Shown here: positions 10,944 to 24,100 of the stretch, piece by piece
Layout: every line of letters begins with the position of its first letter
How positions within the stretch are numbered: position 1 is the first letter of the stretch
The notes under the pieces: model-generated
Database searches by the model: none
The model's input: only the letters and a program-made list of their open reading frames with translations
Told to the model about the DNA's origin: nothing
Assembly (NCBI RefSeq): GCF_037975245.1
Contig: NC_092575.1
Coordinates: forward strand, 4,147,501-4,211,500
Source of the DNA: Apostichopus japonicus
Lineage: Eukaryota > Echinodermata > Holothuroidea > Aspidochirotida > Stichopodidae
Length of the DNA stretch: 64,000 nucleotides
Direction: 5' to 3'
Made by a program: the position numbers and the translations under genes

Positions 10944-13592
10944 TTACTATGTAAATAATGCAGTTTAAATACGTGTGGTTAGATTCGAGCACTTTAGACA
11001 TAGCTACTTCAATGACATGAGATTATACAGCTGCATCTATATGTACATTGGTATAACCTGTACTATAACTTGACAATACTGTAGGCCTATACTGTGTATT
11101 CAAATACAGCAGGAAGTAATGAACATTTAGGCTAGTCTTTGTCTACAAAGGTACAAGGTCCAAGCATGAGCGCAATAGTTAAACCTGAGTTAATGTATAA
11201 TCTACGCCATATGACATATTCCCGTATCTTGGGGTGATATTATCTTCATTAAAGTGACAGTATGTACCAAAAATATCGCACACAATCCTGAATAATTCAA
11301 ACCCGTCTGTTCGGTCGGTATTTGTCACATACGTATTTGGTATACAAACTATTGTTTTGGTAAAAGTAAGACTGATTCTTACTAAATCAGTATAGAAAAA
11401 TATGAAATGTTTTCGCTTATTAGTATCGCGCGCGATAATCTGAATTATTGTTTAGTAAACCTCTACATATGACTTGCTGAGCAGAACGCGCTCTATTTAC
11501 CGGACGCACTGGCATTATATGCTAGTGACCAATTTCTGAAAAAAATATTCGGGTGTTATCTTTGCTATTGATAATGAGAAGGTGAGAATTCACATTTTGA
11601 TAACATGGCTAATGAATAATATGGTTTATCTGACGTGTCTCTTTATATCTAGTACCTAGTATATATCTAGTATCTAACTGCGTTCGGAAGAATCAAACAC
11701 TTATAAGGTTCTCTGATAATACACTCACCGTCATTAAAACAAACAAGAATACGAAATTACGAAAAGAAACAAGATTACGGAATCAGGATCTAATATACAT
11801 ACATACACACAAATTCATTTGCAACACAAAGTTTCTAGGTCCGTAGTCCGGGATGAGCAGGACGGAACCATTTATACTAGGGACATCGCAATCAAAAGCG
11901 AGGACTTGACTTTGACTTTGACAAACGGTTTTCGTTGGAACATTATTTGTGTAAAAAAGAGACCTGATGTGGTGGTCTTCCTTTTGCAATACAACAATCA
12001 AAGTACTATTAACTTTTATACCAAAGAATTTGAAAAAAAAGGAAGTAGGTATAATTGGCCATGTCAGTCGTACACTTCTCACCCCTATGATATTTATGGA
12101 AGAGGCCCGAGAATAGTCTGTTTATATAATTTTTTAAAAACAAGCAGTCACTGCCTCAGTATCGCCAACATTGGAAAATCGAGCCTGAAGTCTTAGCACT
12201 CTGTGAATGTCAGGAGTTTTCTTCATTTGCTTATCAGTTTCTACGGACGATCTGTTGTATCCAAGCTCACGTTCTAAGAACAAAACATCTTGGAAAATCA
12301 TCTAACCACAAAAAATGTAAGTAGTATCGTTATGTTTGATACATATAGCCTATAAAGCCTTTTGTAGTTCTTAATGCGGAATTGACTGAAGGACACGCAC
12401 ACGTCTGAGTGATAATGTATTAGGGGTAGCCACTTAGAAAAGTGGCCATTGATTCTCATTATACTCATATACTTTCAATCTTAACATAAATATATGAATA
12501 TTCATATAGTCTATTGGGATATAATTTTGGAGGGTTAAATGTTAACTGATGTGTTTATAGTCTAATTAAGAGAGTTATGGGTTTAGTAAATCGGCATTAT
12601 TAGTGAGTTTAATGTCTACGACACGTCTGCATATGTTTGGGGGATAATGTTGTTGTTAAGTAAATAGTTAAAGGGGTTGTACATCACATGTTGTATTGTT
12701 CTATTGCTTATTATATATACCAGAGTGACACATCGTCTAACGCGCTCCGAAATTGTTCTTTTCTAAAACTAGTATTCTCATACGATAGATTCCTCAGCGC
12801 AGAGCTTTTCTTGTGTTTGAATCCTGAACTGGTCTCTAGTTTCTGCGGGTAACTGATACACAGGAAAGTAACGATCATTCCGTATAGATCTCCTCGAAGA
12901 CAGTATACTTGCCTGTGCTAAGGAGCCCCGGAACGCAATAATCCCATTCTAACAAAGTAACCCATTCTATAAAATACCATCATATCCCATTCTAAGAAAC
13001 TTTGTTAGGTACGCTACTGGGTCGCCAACATTTTAAATGAAGGGGGTTCATTACAGCTTAGGAATTTTCGAATGGCCAGGGTTCTTCGTTTCGATTCCTT
13101 AAGTTTCTCACCTGTTCAATGGTGTGTAGTATACAAGTGTCCACGTCCTGAGAACACAATACATTCTAAAATGATCTTGCCACAAAAAGTCAGCATCAAC
13201 ATCTGGGTTTGGTATCTAACACAGCTTGTACAGTTTCACTTGAACAATGCCCATAAGTGAATATACGTATATGCGATGGTATTATGTTGAAGTGATTTGC
13301 ATGTTTTGAATACTCTTTTCGAAATCCTTAACATTTCCATTAATTCTATAAATAAAATGCAAAAGAACAGTGGTTGCATGCAGACGGTGCAGAAAGCTTT
13401 GAAGCTGTTTTGAACGGGAATAACCGGAATAAAATATACGGTCAATTCTACTCCCGGGATTTGGAAATTTAAGCAGGGCTGTAGTCAAGACGACTAGTAG
13501 ATCCGAGTCTAGGAACATAATTTTTCTTCAGTTTCTATGTATAGTCGACCATACAAAAGTGGCAGGTAGTTGTTATTTGCTCACTTTCGTTG
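10944..13592. other. Spacer between the two A transposons, no recognised gene
   Basis: No similarity to either transposon. Open frames of about 100-125 codons overlap on both strands at 11783-12196, over a simple stretch rich in CTTTGACTTTGAC. They show no domain, signal peptide or splice context. I found nothing else to name. Confidence 0.5.
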
Positions 13593-13594
13593 TA

Positions 13595-13900
13595 CTCTCT
13601 TAAAATGAGAGACTGAAATTTCAGTCTAATCGACTGAAATTTCAGTCTAATGATGGATGGGATAAGGGATCAGACTACTTAGACTGAATTCCAGTCTGAA
13701 ATGTAAAGACTGAAGGTCAGTCTTAATTAGACTAAATACTCTTCAGTCTAATAGACTGAAAATCAAACCACTTTAGACTGAACAGTCAGCAGTTTAGACT
13801 GATTTATTGCAGCACCAGTCTTAATAAGATTGAATACTTTCAGTCTATAAGACTGATATCAGACTGAACAGTCGGTCCTTTAGACTGAATTATTACACAT
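13595..13900. repeat. Left subterminal AGACTGA array of transposon A copy 2
   Basis: Same arrangement as in copy 1, including the two opening palindromes. A few cores are altered (for example AGACTAA in place of AGACTGA near 13730). Confidence 0.9.
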
Positions 13901-15796
13901 CACAGCTATACTGTCAATTTTATAAATTGCAAATTCTGGATTGAACAAGCTTTTCTATAGATCCTCCGTGTTGGCTAAGTGCTGGAATTCTTCAATAAAG
14001 ATGCAGTTAAGGTCATCAAGACAACATTCAATGATCTGTTAATGCAGGGGAATTTACTGAAAGGTGCTACTTCATGGAGTGACTTCACCTTCACATCCAA
14101 CCATGTTAGGCTATAAAGACCAGAAAATCATTGTGACAGTCACACACAAAGTACATTAAAAATGGTATTCCATCAAGAAATATAATTGTCAATATCCACA
14201 GAACAGTAATTTTATTCCCACTAACCCACTTATATATTCTTATATAATTTTTAATATATTAAAAAAAACAGAAATCAAAACTACAATATTCTGAGGGATG
14301 TTCAACAAAACATGTTATCTTTGCAACAAACGTTCAAATTATAAAGATACTTTACATAACAGTGACATATTTTCAGTTCAATATTAATCTGTCAAATTTC
14401 TGCTTGAATTGGGCCTGGATCTAAAATGTTCTTTAATTTTTTTGGAAAGGATTAGGTGAGCTGAGAACAGATCAGTGGTGTCGCCAATGGGTGGCCTGGG
14501 GAACCCCTCCCCCGAGAAGGAATTCACAAATAGACATATCACCAACCAAGATTCAAATGTCTGGCAACACCACTGTAACAGAAAGCACTTTAAATTCTTT
14601 GTATGTCACCACCAGGTGGTAATACCCTGGAATTCATTGACAACACAGCTGTAAATTGAGTGGTTATATACCCAGCTGATCCCATCTCCCGATCTCACTG
14701 AACTTTAAATTTTCCACTGTAAAGGATATAGTAACTATACGATCCTGCCGTTACAAAAGGGATATGATGGAAACACGACGATAGTACAATGGATCTGGTA
14801 CATTGCCTTTTTTCCAGTTGTGAATCATTAATGTATAGTAGCAACAATTTTCTTAGAATGATTTCAAAATGGGGAAAACATATGACAAATTTTCAGCAGG
14901 TTATTTATAAAATATTAGGAATGGTCAAACTATATATCAGTGCGGTGAACATTTAATACTTTGTGTTTCAATGATATAGATTGGCGATTGCTGAAAGTCA
15001 TTATCCAGCACACACAAAACAAAATGTTACAAGCAAGCAGTTGACAGAATGGCACAAACTTCATAATGGCTATTAGATAAACATGAATTATTATATACTG
15101 CATTCACGATTTCATGATATGGCATTCATATAAAGCAAATTTGTATGCAAAAACAGTACATGTGACTATTATACCACCCTCAATTATTTCTTAACTTTCT
15201 GATAGTAATCATATATAGTGATTTTGATTGGGATTTCAATCAAATTTTAAAGTTTTATAAATTATCTGACGTGAATCCTTTAATGTCGGCCTCTAGCTGA
15301 AAAAGAAATGTCACTCGAGAGTCGACTAAAAAATTGAAAACAGTTTTGACTCATTACATCACTAAAAATGGGGGGGGGGGGGGGAATAATGAGGAAAGGA
15401 TATTCTCAAATGGAATTTTCTACAGTTACTGACTTTATAATAATCAGGTTACTTGCTTTTCATGGAACAAATTATGGAATATTGTGCACAATAAATAATA
15501 TTAGCTTAATTAATTGCTTAATTAAATAAACCTTCAACATAGTGAGTGCAGTGAAATGTAGGAACATTAAAGTAAACATTAAAATAACATGCTCGAAAAA
15601 TCATACAACAAAGTTTTTTTGGCAACTAGGTGTTTGTTTAATTACATTCATAATTAGATCAGTATCATTAAAAAACATTTTTAAAAACCAAAAATCAAAT
15701 AAATATTTATTTCTGGAGCCCTCCCTATTCATATAAAACTGTTTGTAAACTCCGGGTAATCAATTTAACGTTTTAGGGTATGTGTTAGTTACTCCT

Positions 15797-16092
15797 TAAA
15801 GGCATTGAAGATTTGTCCTAAACAGCATGCAGCCATCTGAAAAAGTTAACTTTCTGTTGCTTGCAAGTGATGTTTGTTCGTGTCGCTAAAAAAGACAGAC
15901 AGTAATGAAACGTGATACCTTGATATCTTTAGCTGGACCTGAGATGTTCATCGCTGTATCGTTTATACACTGTAATGTGGGTATTGACCGTAGCTGTATG
16001 TACTGACTGTACACTAGTGTCTAATTACCGACGGTAGCAAGCTGTGTTTGTATTTTCTGGGATCGATGGCAGTGTCTAACACTTCTGTTACA
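15797..16092 (+). repeat. 300 bp module in transposon A copy 2
   Basis: Counterpart of 8358-8655, nearly identical to it, and related in inverted orientation to 44945-45235. Confidence 0.75.
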
Positions 16093-17305
16093 CCTCATTC
16101 GAAACTAGGTCAGATTACCGGCATTAGACGTTCTTTTTGCGCGAGTCTTCACACCCTTTTAAAGCTACTCCATGCTGACACACGTGGTTCCGGACTACAG
16201 AGCAATAAAAAAGTAACATTCACTCCTTGAAGTAACTCCATGCTGGCTGCCCTTATAGATGTGGCATGGATATGGACGAGAGACTTCACTTCTGTTGGTT
16301 GCAAAATTCCATACACCATGGAAGCATGGAACTCACAAAACTAGTGTTGTAGAGGGGGAGCATAGTCTATGTTAAATGTATGTTCTACGCCTCTGTCCCA
16401 GCTGGAATGGCCAGTTTATCTGCCACAATGAAGAATTGTTTGGGGTTCAATTCTGGTCCGAGAGATAGGATGAAAGGCTGTCAATATTGTCCTTGTCTGC
16501 CCTGTGCTGCACTCTCAATATCTGTGCCCTCCTGTTTGGTGAAGATAAAAATAAATGTGATAAAGGACAAGCAATATGGTATAAATCAAAACATTCTTAA
16601 AAAAAGATATGTTGAGAGGTAGAGAGACTAGACTAGAATAATATTTAGGAGAGAATGGAGGAACAAGAACATGACTGGCATTGTACAAAGGAGATATATC
16701 AATTCACGATAGGCAGCAATATGTCATCCATGGCGGGTGAGATGTGTTATGTGAAGGTGGATTCAAATTCAACCTAACATTTATGGGTTATCATGTTGAT
16801 TTTGGCAGGTACATGGTTACCAAGCAAGGTTTGTTGTTAGTTGTTTTCAGAAATTTCTCTTTTTAAGGATAAATTGTTCATGACATCTCCTGATTCCATT
16901 ACATCAGCATAGAAAACCAGTGAACAAGGAATATGATTTACATTTTAGCCTACTGATTTCACTAATATGTCTATCTGCTTGTAAAAGAAACTGATTTCAT
17001 AACATTAGTAAATGGTAATATTACTGTAAAATCTTATAATAAAGACTGATGGCCCACTATATGTTTAATAAAATAACAAAAGCATACCAATTCTTTTCCA
17101 GTTTCCACATGATTTAAATACAATGGTAATGGTTTAACAGAATCGTGTTAGCTTCATGCTGTAATGGCTGTAGAAGTCACTACATTTTTCAAATAATTAA
17201 GGGTGCTTACAATCTATGCATAATAGTACTGTGTTTTGCAATTTCTTGAGCATTATTATGTCCAAGTATTTGTTATGAGGTTAACCTAGCCTAGATTCAT
17301 TTTGG

Positions 17306-17490
17306 GACGATCGAGTACATACTGCAGGACAAGCGTGCTTATTCGCCCGACGATCGGGTACATATGCAGGACAGGCGGGCTGATTTGCCCGACGATCGGG
17401 TACATACGCAGGACAGGCGGGCTGATTTGCCCGACGATCGGGTACATATGCAGGACCGGCGTGCTTATTCGCCCGACGATCGTGTTAATA
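17306..17490. repeat. 42 bp minisatellite in transposon A copy 2
   Basis: Four consecutive units of 42-43 bp. The two inner units are almost the same (GGCGGGCTGATTTGCCC) and the two outer ones share the variant CGTGCTTATTCGCCC. The unit is a multiple of three, so frames stay open on both strands (17286-17544). Those frames are repeat artefacts. Confidence 0.92.
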
Positions 17491-17645
17491 GGCCCCACCA
17501 ATTATAACAACAGCCTAGGCCCTATTTGCTATAGTACAGCCTAGCTAGGCCTACCTCGCGCACAAGCCTAGAATAACTAACGTTACGAACTGCCAAGCTT
17601 TTATTCTGTATTAATTGGAAAACAACAAAAAACATACATACATAC

Positions 17646-17715
17646 CCTCGAACACTGTTATCACTTCTTCGTGGAAACCTTTATTTGTAAGAAAAGTTCT
17701 TAAAGACTCAGCCAT
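17646..17715 (-). CDS. First exon of transposon A gene, copy 2
   Basis: The same 70 bp exon as 10429-10498, with ATG at 17715 and the GTATGTATG donor at 17645. The encoded peptide is unchanged although the DNA around it has indels. No downstream exon is recognisable in the element. Confidence 0.42.
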
Positions 17716-17959
17716 TGCTAATTTATAACCTTTACTCTAGCTTAGACATACGGTCGTCTGTCTCGTTCATGCCTAGCTGTGTGTACGGCGTGCGTACGTA
17801 CAGTACAGCGAGTACCTGGCTAAGCGAAGAATATAGTAGTATATATGTACACAAGTTGTAGCGCTCGTTGTCACACTTATTTTTGTGCGGCGTATTTGCA
17901 AGTTTTCGGATGACGTAGGCGCATTTCTGTTCTCTGATTGGATACATTTTTCAGTGGAA

Positions 17960-18162
17960 TACAGAGACTGAAAATGGTAAGATGACATGCCACATGTGAT
18001 TAGCTGATTGGTTAATAAAGTCAGTCCAAAACAGCGACTGAACGGTGTAACTGATAATACAGTCTAAGTAGAGTGTTTCTCAGTCTAAACTCAGTGTATA
18101 ACACTGAAAAAAATTTCAGTCTCAAAGAAGACTGAATTCTTCAGTCTAACATTTTAAGAGAG
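17960..18162. repeat. Right subterminal AGACTGA array of transposon A copy 2
   Basis: About eight AGACTGA-type cores lead to the terminal CATTTTAAGAGAG, as in copy 1. Confidence 0.88.
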
Positions 18163-18164
18163 TA

Positions 18165-20397
18165 ACACCTATTTATTTCATCTCCATAGTCGTAGTAACT
18201 TCGATATTTATTGATCGCATACAGATATTATGCTATATGAGAGTTATTTTGAAAACATGTCAATTTTAGGTATGCAAGGTTGCAAGAGGTATTTTTAGTA
18301 AATTGTTGGTGCCACTGTTGTGTAGGTAAATACATTACTACATTTTCTACAAAACTGAATAGGCTATAAACTTGTGTGTTGACCCTTGTTATGAGATGTC
18401 CTACAAATTCAAAATAGTTAAAATAATATAAAACACGTCACTCTAAAAATTGTAATTCAGAAGAGCGCTAAAGTGCTTTTCCAGAAATCATTCTATTTCA
18501 TGGAAGGGGTTTCCATGTAAAAACTTTAATAAGGCTAGAATAACATTTCTACAGAATGTTATGTGCATTTCATATGTGATTTTCATATTCCCCCCAAACA
18601 GATACTTCGAGATATGCACCATTGAATATGTGACATGTCTGGAATACTCCTTATTGTCTGTTAAAGTCAGATCCCGAGCTTGTGCCCAAATGGCACTGCA
18701 ATTCCATATTTGAAATTGCCATTGACCTATTGACATTTGATTACTCATTTCGTATCGTTATATTTATTCAGAGGTATATAAATTATGTTTACTCTTCTGT
18801 CGACATAAGATAAGTCAGAATTCTATCTCTAGTTGCACTTCAGTTTGGAAGGTATGGTTTCGTTTTCCTGCATGGCAGGATCATTACACTAACTGTGTAC
18901 CAGTGGTTCCAACTATCGCTAGATTTTGATGCCGTATAGCAGGAAGTTCTGTTTGATCAGCTCGCACTGCACATGACACATATAACGTATCGAAGTATAC
19001 AAATCCAATCATGCCGGTTATGCCTTCACAATACTTATCAGTGGCTTAAAAAATCGGGGAAGGTGGCAGAAATCGGGATTCCACCACAATAAATGTTAAG
19101 TTTGTAGATGCCATATCATGGCTTAGATACATGGAACATTGGAAATTTCTATTAGACATTAAGATTATTCTAACAATGTCGACTATAGGCCTACCACCCC
19201 CGAAATTTCGACTTTCCGCAAACTTTGAAAGTTCGTCGACTTTGTCTCGAAACTTCGATGATGCATGACCTTTTAAAATGTGATTCCATCTTTGTTCAGC
19301 TGCCGAGATAATGCATTTTCTCCGGTACTCGAGCAAACAGTGCGGTCATTACTCCTTATTCTTCTGGCTGTCGGGTGAATATAGCCCTTATATTGCTGTT
19401 GGCTCATTTCTAATGTTTTGAAACTATTCGCGAAGTTAACTTATGATGCGGTACCGTTCAATTTGACAATCTGTACTAATTGCTCGCCTGTTCAGAAATG
19501 TATACATTAAATTTTCTGACTTATATCAATATCATTCTAAAGAATTAAGAACACAGGTTAAGCCGAGTTGTTCCTTTAACCTCATTGAAGAGGGGAGGGG
19601 TGGATTTAGCACCGCAAGTTTATGTTTACAACTTAAAGGATGACTTAAGAGAAAAAATAAGTTTTAATTTTTGAGAAGTATTATTTTAAGCACCGGAGAG
19701 TGGTCAGTGAAGTAACAGGAACAGTGAGTGTATCCCAGAGTTTCTCAGATGCAACACAAAACTCAATAGCTAAACATTAGACGTTAATGACCTTAATAAA
19801 TAAAACAAAACACATGGTTTGGTCGATATAATACTGCAAATTTACAATTGATAAAACTATTAATTAAAATTGATGTAGGCCTGTACTGAGTAGCTGACGT
19901 CATCGGCAATTCAGCCTTGAAGGAGCATTCCAGTGATAATGTATATTTAATAATGAATAACTTGAAAACGGGATTAGATCTTGAAGCAACTCTCAACCCC
20001 TTTGTTTGCTGCTAAACGTTTATCAAACCCAGACATTAGCCTTGTGAAAGGCCTTAGTAGCAGATACTTGCTCGATGTTTACTTTGTATAATGACTATAG
20101 CAATATGTAAACGCAGTGATATGACAAAATGAAGACAACACGTTAGCTGTCCTCGTCTGTGCATGCAAATATAATGTAATTACTTATAACGAACTGATAA
20201 CCATTAATGAGTTCATTATGCAATAAATCAACGTTCATCTCTTCAAGTATAGTATCATCTCTGTATTTCATGCACCTTTACCGTGTAACTATTTAATGGT
20301 TGTGCTTAACTCCCTTATATTATACAGATATTTGCTGTAGAATGATGGTCTGACGGTCTGTACATGAACAAATATTGCTAAACGGATTATACAAGCT
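18165..20397. other. Gene-free stretch upstream of the Ig receptor gene
   Basis: No coding exon I can support. A minus-strand frame at 19046-19336 reads through with a basic, Glu/Arg-rich start, but it has no domain or splice evidence. The promoter of the gene starting at 20398 should lie at the right edge. A weak TATATTATAC near 20315 is the only TATA-like element I see. Confidence 0.45.
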
Positions 20398-21073
20398 ATG
20401 GCGTAAGTCTTTCTGCAATTTGTTACATATTTTTAGGCCTTAATTGTGCGTGCAGAAAATTATCTCGAAAATTGAAAAATATGCCATCACTTAAGTTCTC
20501 CACAGAGTTTCTGGGTGTAATTAGCATTACTATTGTCAATGTAGGGTGTACATTCTTCTCCGTGGATCTTTTCAGAAACAGAACGTTGCAGGTTTCAATA
20601 TAATAATATTTACCAGTATATATTACTGACTTCGAAGCTTCTTTTAGAAATTGCTGTTATGTGAGTTTGTTAACTGAAATTTGATTATCGTTTCATAGAC
20701 TTTGATTGAGATTATCGTTTATAAATTTGTGACAAACAAATCGTTTATCAGGAAAGATTGCAATCAACATTATGCATAGTTGTTCTATCTGTTTGTATCA
20801 GATATCCCTCGACTTTATTATCTTATTAAGTTATGATCCATTGTTAACAACTTGTGTCTATTCTCAAACGTCTCTTCTTCACTTTTAGTGATGTACGAGT
20901 ACAATCAAGTCACTTCATCTGGTTACTGGTATTTATGTCATTGCACATATTTGCGAAAGGTAAGGTGATGGAAGCATCATAAATCTTTATATTTATGATA
21001 TGCATTGACATTTGTTACTGCGTTGTCGCACTTCACAACCATAGTAGCTTGCTGGTCTGTGTAGACATTTAAG

Positions 21074-21143
<70 letters not shown>

Positions 21144-24100
21144 GGTGTTTTCTTCTACAGTTTGGACTAGTATGGCATGCCAGTCACCTCAGTATATGCA
21201 ATTGTGGACCACGTCAACTGTTGAGTGCCAATTTGACCTTGGTTTGTTCAATATATATTGGTACATTCTGGATGGAAATTATGATAGGGATCCTATTGTT
21301 AGATATGAAAAGGAACACGTGCCACCTATTTTTGGCTCTGGTGTCGACGAAGGAACTTACAGTATTAACACCGATGGTTCTCTGATTATCTCCAATGTCA
21401 CAACAATCAACCAGACGACGTACAAAGTAGTTGCATACGACAGAAAAGACCAAAGATATGAAGATTTACATATTACAGTACAAATAATCGGTAAGTACAA
21501 GAAACTTGTATGTTAGTGTTCACAGATGTCCATCTTATATTTATCTCATCCCTATGTAGTGTAATATACTAGAGAACAGACGTTGTATAGCTACCAATAC
21601 TTCAAAGTTGAATCTAGGATATTCGAGAATGAGAAAGAATGTCAGAATATCACTGTTGAAGACTCGAACATATACTCTCTTGTAAAGATGGCACTGACGT
21701 ATAAAAACATAACTTCATCGACTGTGCTTTAGAATCTTACAAAGGTCAACTGGTCTTTAGAGTGGTACCTTTAAGTCAAATATTTCTCATGCGTGTATAT
21801 GTACTGGTCTCATCAGTACTAGCAGATTGTTCGCACATATGTGACATGCAAATGTTTATCCGATATGGCAGATTTTGTTTAGTAGATTTGGCCGACGATG
21901 TTCTTTTTAATCTGGTCATCCGACAATGGAGGTAAAATATCTGTAAAACACTGCCAATTCGATGTAAAAATGAATGCCAGAACATCTGATTTTTTTATAT
22001 TTTTTATAAGTTGGATTACTCTTATGAATCATAGCATTCAAGGTTTGCAGATAGAAAGGTAAGTTTATGTTGACAGTTCAGCGTGTAAAGTGTCGAGTTG
22101 GATTACTAGGAATCTGGACATTGTCTTCCCGAGCCAGTCCGAAAAATTACTTTGGAGAGAGCATTGTTGTTCAGTAAACCTGTCGCTTCGTTACCACAAT
22201 ACAGAGTTTGTGACACCATTTACAAAAAATCCCTTAATCAATGAATATAAATGAAGAAAGTGAATATAATACGCCACTTAAAAATGTTAATCGCGTTTTG
22301 TAGCACGATATGTGAGTCTTACTACAATGTCGTGACTGGCGATTATCTGGGACTGGCTACATTGATTATCTAGAGTTGAATGTAAATTATCCGAACCTCA
22401 TTGATATTGGGACGGTTTTTAACATTGGAAGCCAAACAATTATCTCTCTTGTAAGCCTTCAACAATTTCTAACTAAATGCAGGGCAACAACTACTGTACA
22501 AAGTTTTTTCATGCGTGATGAACCTCTATAAATTCGAATTCTATATACATACACATATAGCGGAATACAATTTCACAAAGAAGACAGACAAAAATATTTT
22601 CAAATTGGTAGCCAAGTGCATTCTTAACAACATGTGCACAGGCTATTCCTGAATCAAATATGTAGTACGCTCGTTGTAATATAAATCCCATTGTACTTTT
22701 AATGAAAGCCTTATAACCGGAATGTTAAATTCCTAATGACAGACGACTGGGATCGGGAATAGGTTATGTATTGCGCTTTAACGTTTGCAATTCGCTCGCA
22801 AGATCCCCTTTGCGTGATTATCCTCCCAACGCGAAAACATTTACTAGCTTAGGGGCAGACATATTAAGGCTACGTTTGTGGGATATTTGTTTTTCATAAA
22901 ATCATAAATGAAGTTCGTCCCAATCATTTCCATTCTTAAATAACACTCATGGTTTTGGTACTCTTCCACTTACAGTTATGTCAGACAAGTATCCAAGGAT
23001 AAACGTCTGCGGAAACCAACGGAACTGCTTGATAAAATCCAGTTCACTAAACAATTTAAACTGTTCCTTCGAAAATGCCAGACCAGCAGTTGAACTGAGA
23101 TGGTACATACAACATGAAGGGTACACAGAGACAGTGGAGGGGACACAAAGTTATATATCTGATGGAAAGTTTACATTTACGTCTGTGTTAACTATGCAAA
23201 GCGGCTACGTTTTCAAAGAACCGTTAACGCACCTTGTGTGTGAAGCCCGAGGATTAGCTGTGGGTGCCAATGTCGTAGAGTCCAGTGTATACATTGACAA
23301 CCCTAGTGAGTGGAATGATATCGTCAGTATTAATAAACAGTACCAAATAAACACGGAAGCTCAATTGCTTTGTGTGGAACATGGTATACCATACACATAT
23401 ATTTGGGAAAAAACAATTGCAGATGTTACCGAGCTTCTTATATTTTCTGTGGACGGGAAGCAGCACGTCAATAAGGCTACACCATCGTGGCGTGTTAACG
23501 ACATAGGGGACCTCATTTTGTCAGAAGTTGATTTGACATCTGAAGGAACATATACATGCAAATACTTCGATGGGATGTTTTTCGGTGCTAGTGCAACAAT
23601 CGTGACTGTTTTAGGTAAGTATGACGTTACCTATACTAGCAGTCTGAAAGCGACGAGTTTGGATCCCTTGCAAAGAAAACGTCTTAGTTGAGCTGCAACC
23701 ATTTTGGAATTGACCTTAAAATATTTGGTTAGTGGGGTATCCTATATGTTATGGATAACAAATATATTCACCTCTTGGCAAGGGTAAAAATGATCATGTG
23801 TGCCATTGTGCCGCATGCACGCGTGTTTGTATAGAGAAATGTACACAAGTCACTACTGTCACAATCCATTTACTGAATAAATCAACTGTTCACTACATCA
23901 AATACAACAAGATTCATTATGTGCATTGACCTATATAAAGATTGATTTGACGTTACCATAAGCCTACTTTGGTCCTATCAGAGGGGAGTGGAGTGGGGGG
24001 GGGGGAAGAGGCAACACAGATCCTTGACCTATTTGAATGAATCCTGTTAGTGAGCTATAGTAATGTATTACGACGCTATACACACATTGACAGTTTTCAA

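Larger units (their letters stand above)
13595..18162 (-). mobile_element. DNA transposon family A, copy 2 (4568 bp)
   Basis: Ends CTCTCTTAAAATG and CATTTTAAGAGAG are flanked on both sides by TA (13593-13594 and 18163-18164), a 2 bp target duplication of the Tc1/mariner type. The body matches copy 1 in the same orientation over its whole length. The flanks are unrelated, so the two are separate insertions and not one tandem genomic duplication. Differences include a poly-G run at 15369-15382, a single unit of the 260 bp stretch, and four regular 42 bp minisatellite units. Like copy 1 it keeps only the first exon of a gene (17646-17715). Confidence 0.9.

Noticed and set aside
11783-12196. Overlapping 100-125 codon frames on both strands
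   Set aside because: No domain, signal peptide, splice sites or repeat copy; overlapping frames on both strands over simple CTTTGA repeats are most likely chance.
17286-17544. Open frames of about 75 codons on both strands over the minisatellite
   Set aside because: The 42 bp unit is a multiple of three and lacks stops, so all such frames are repeat artefacts.
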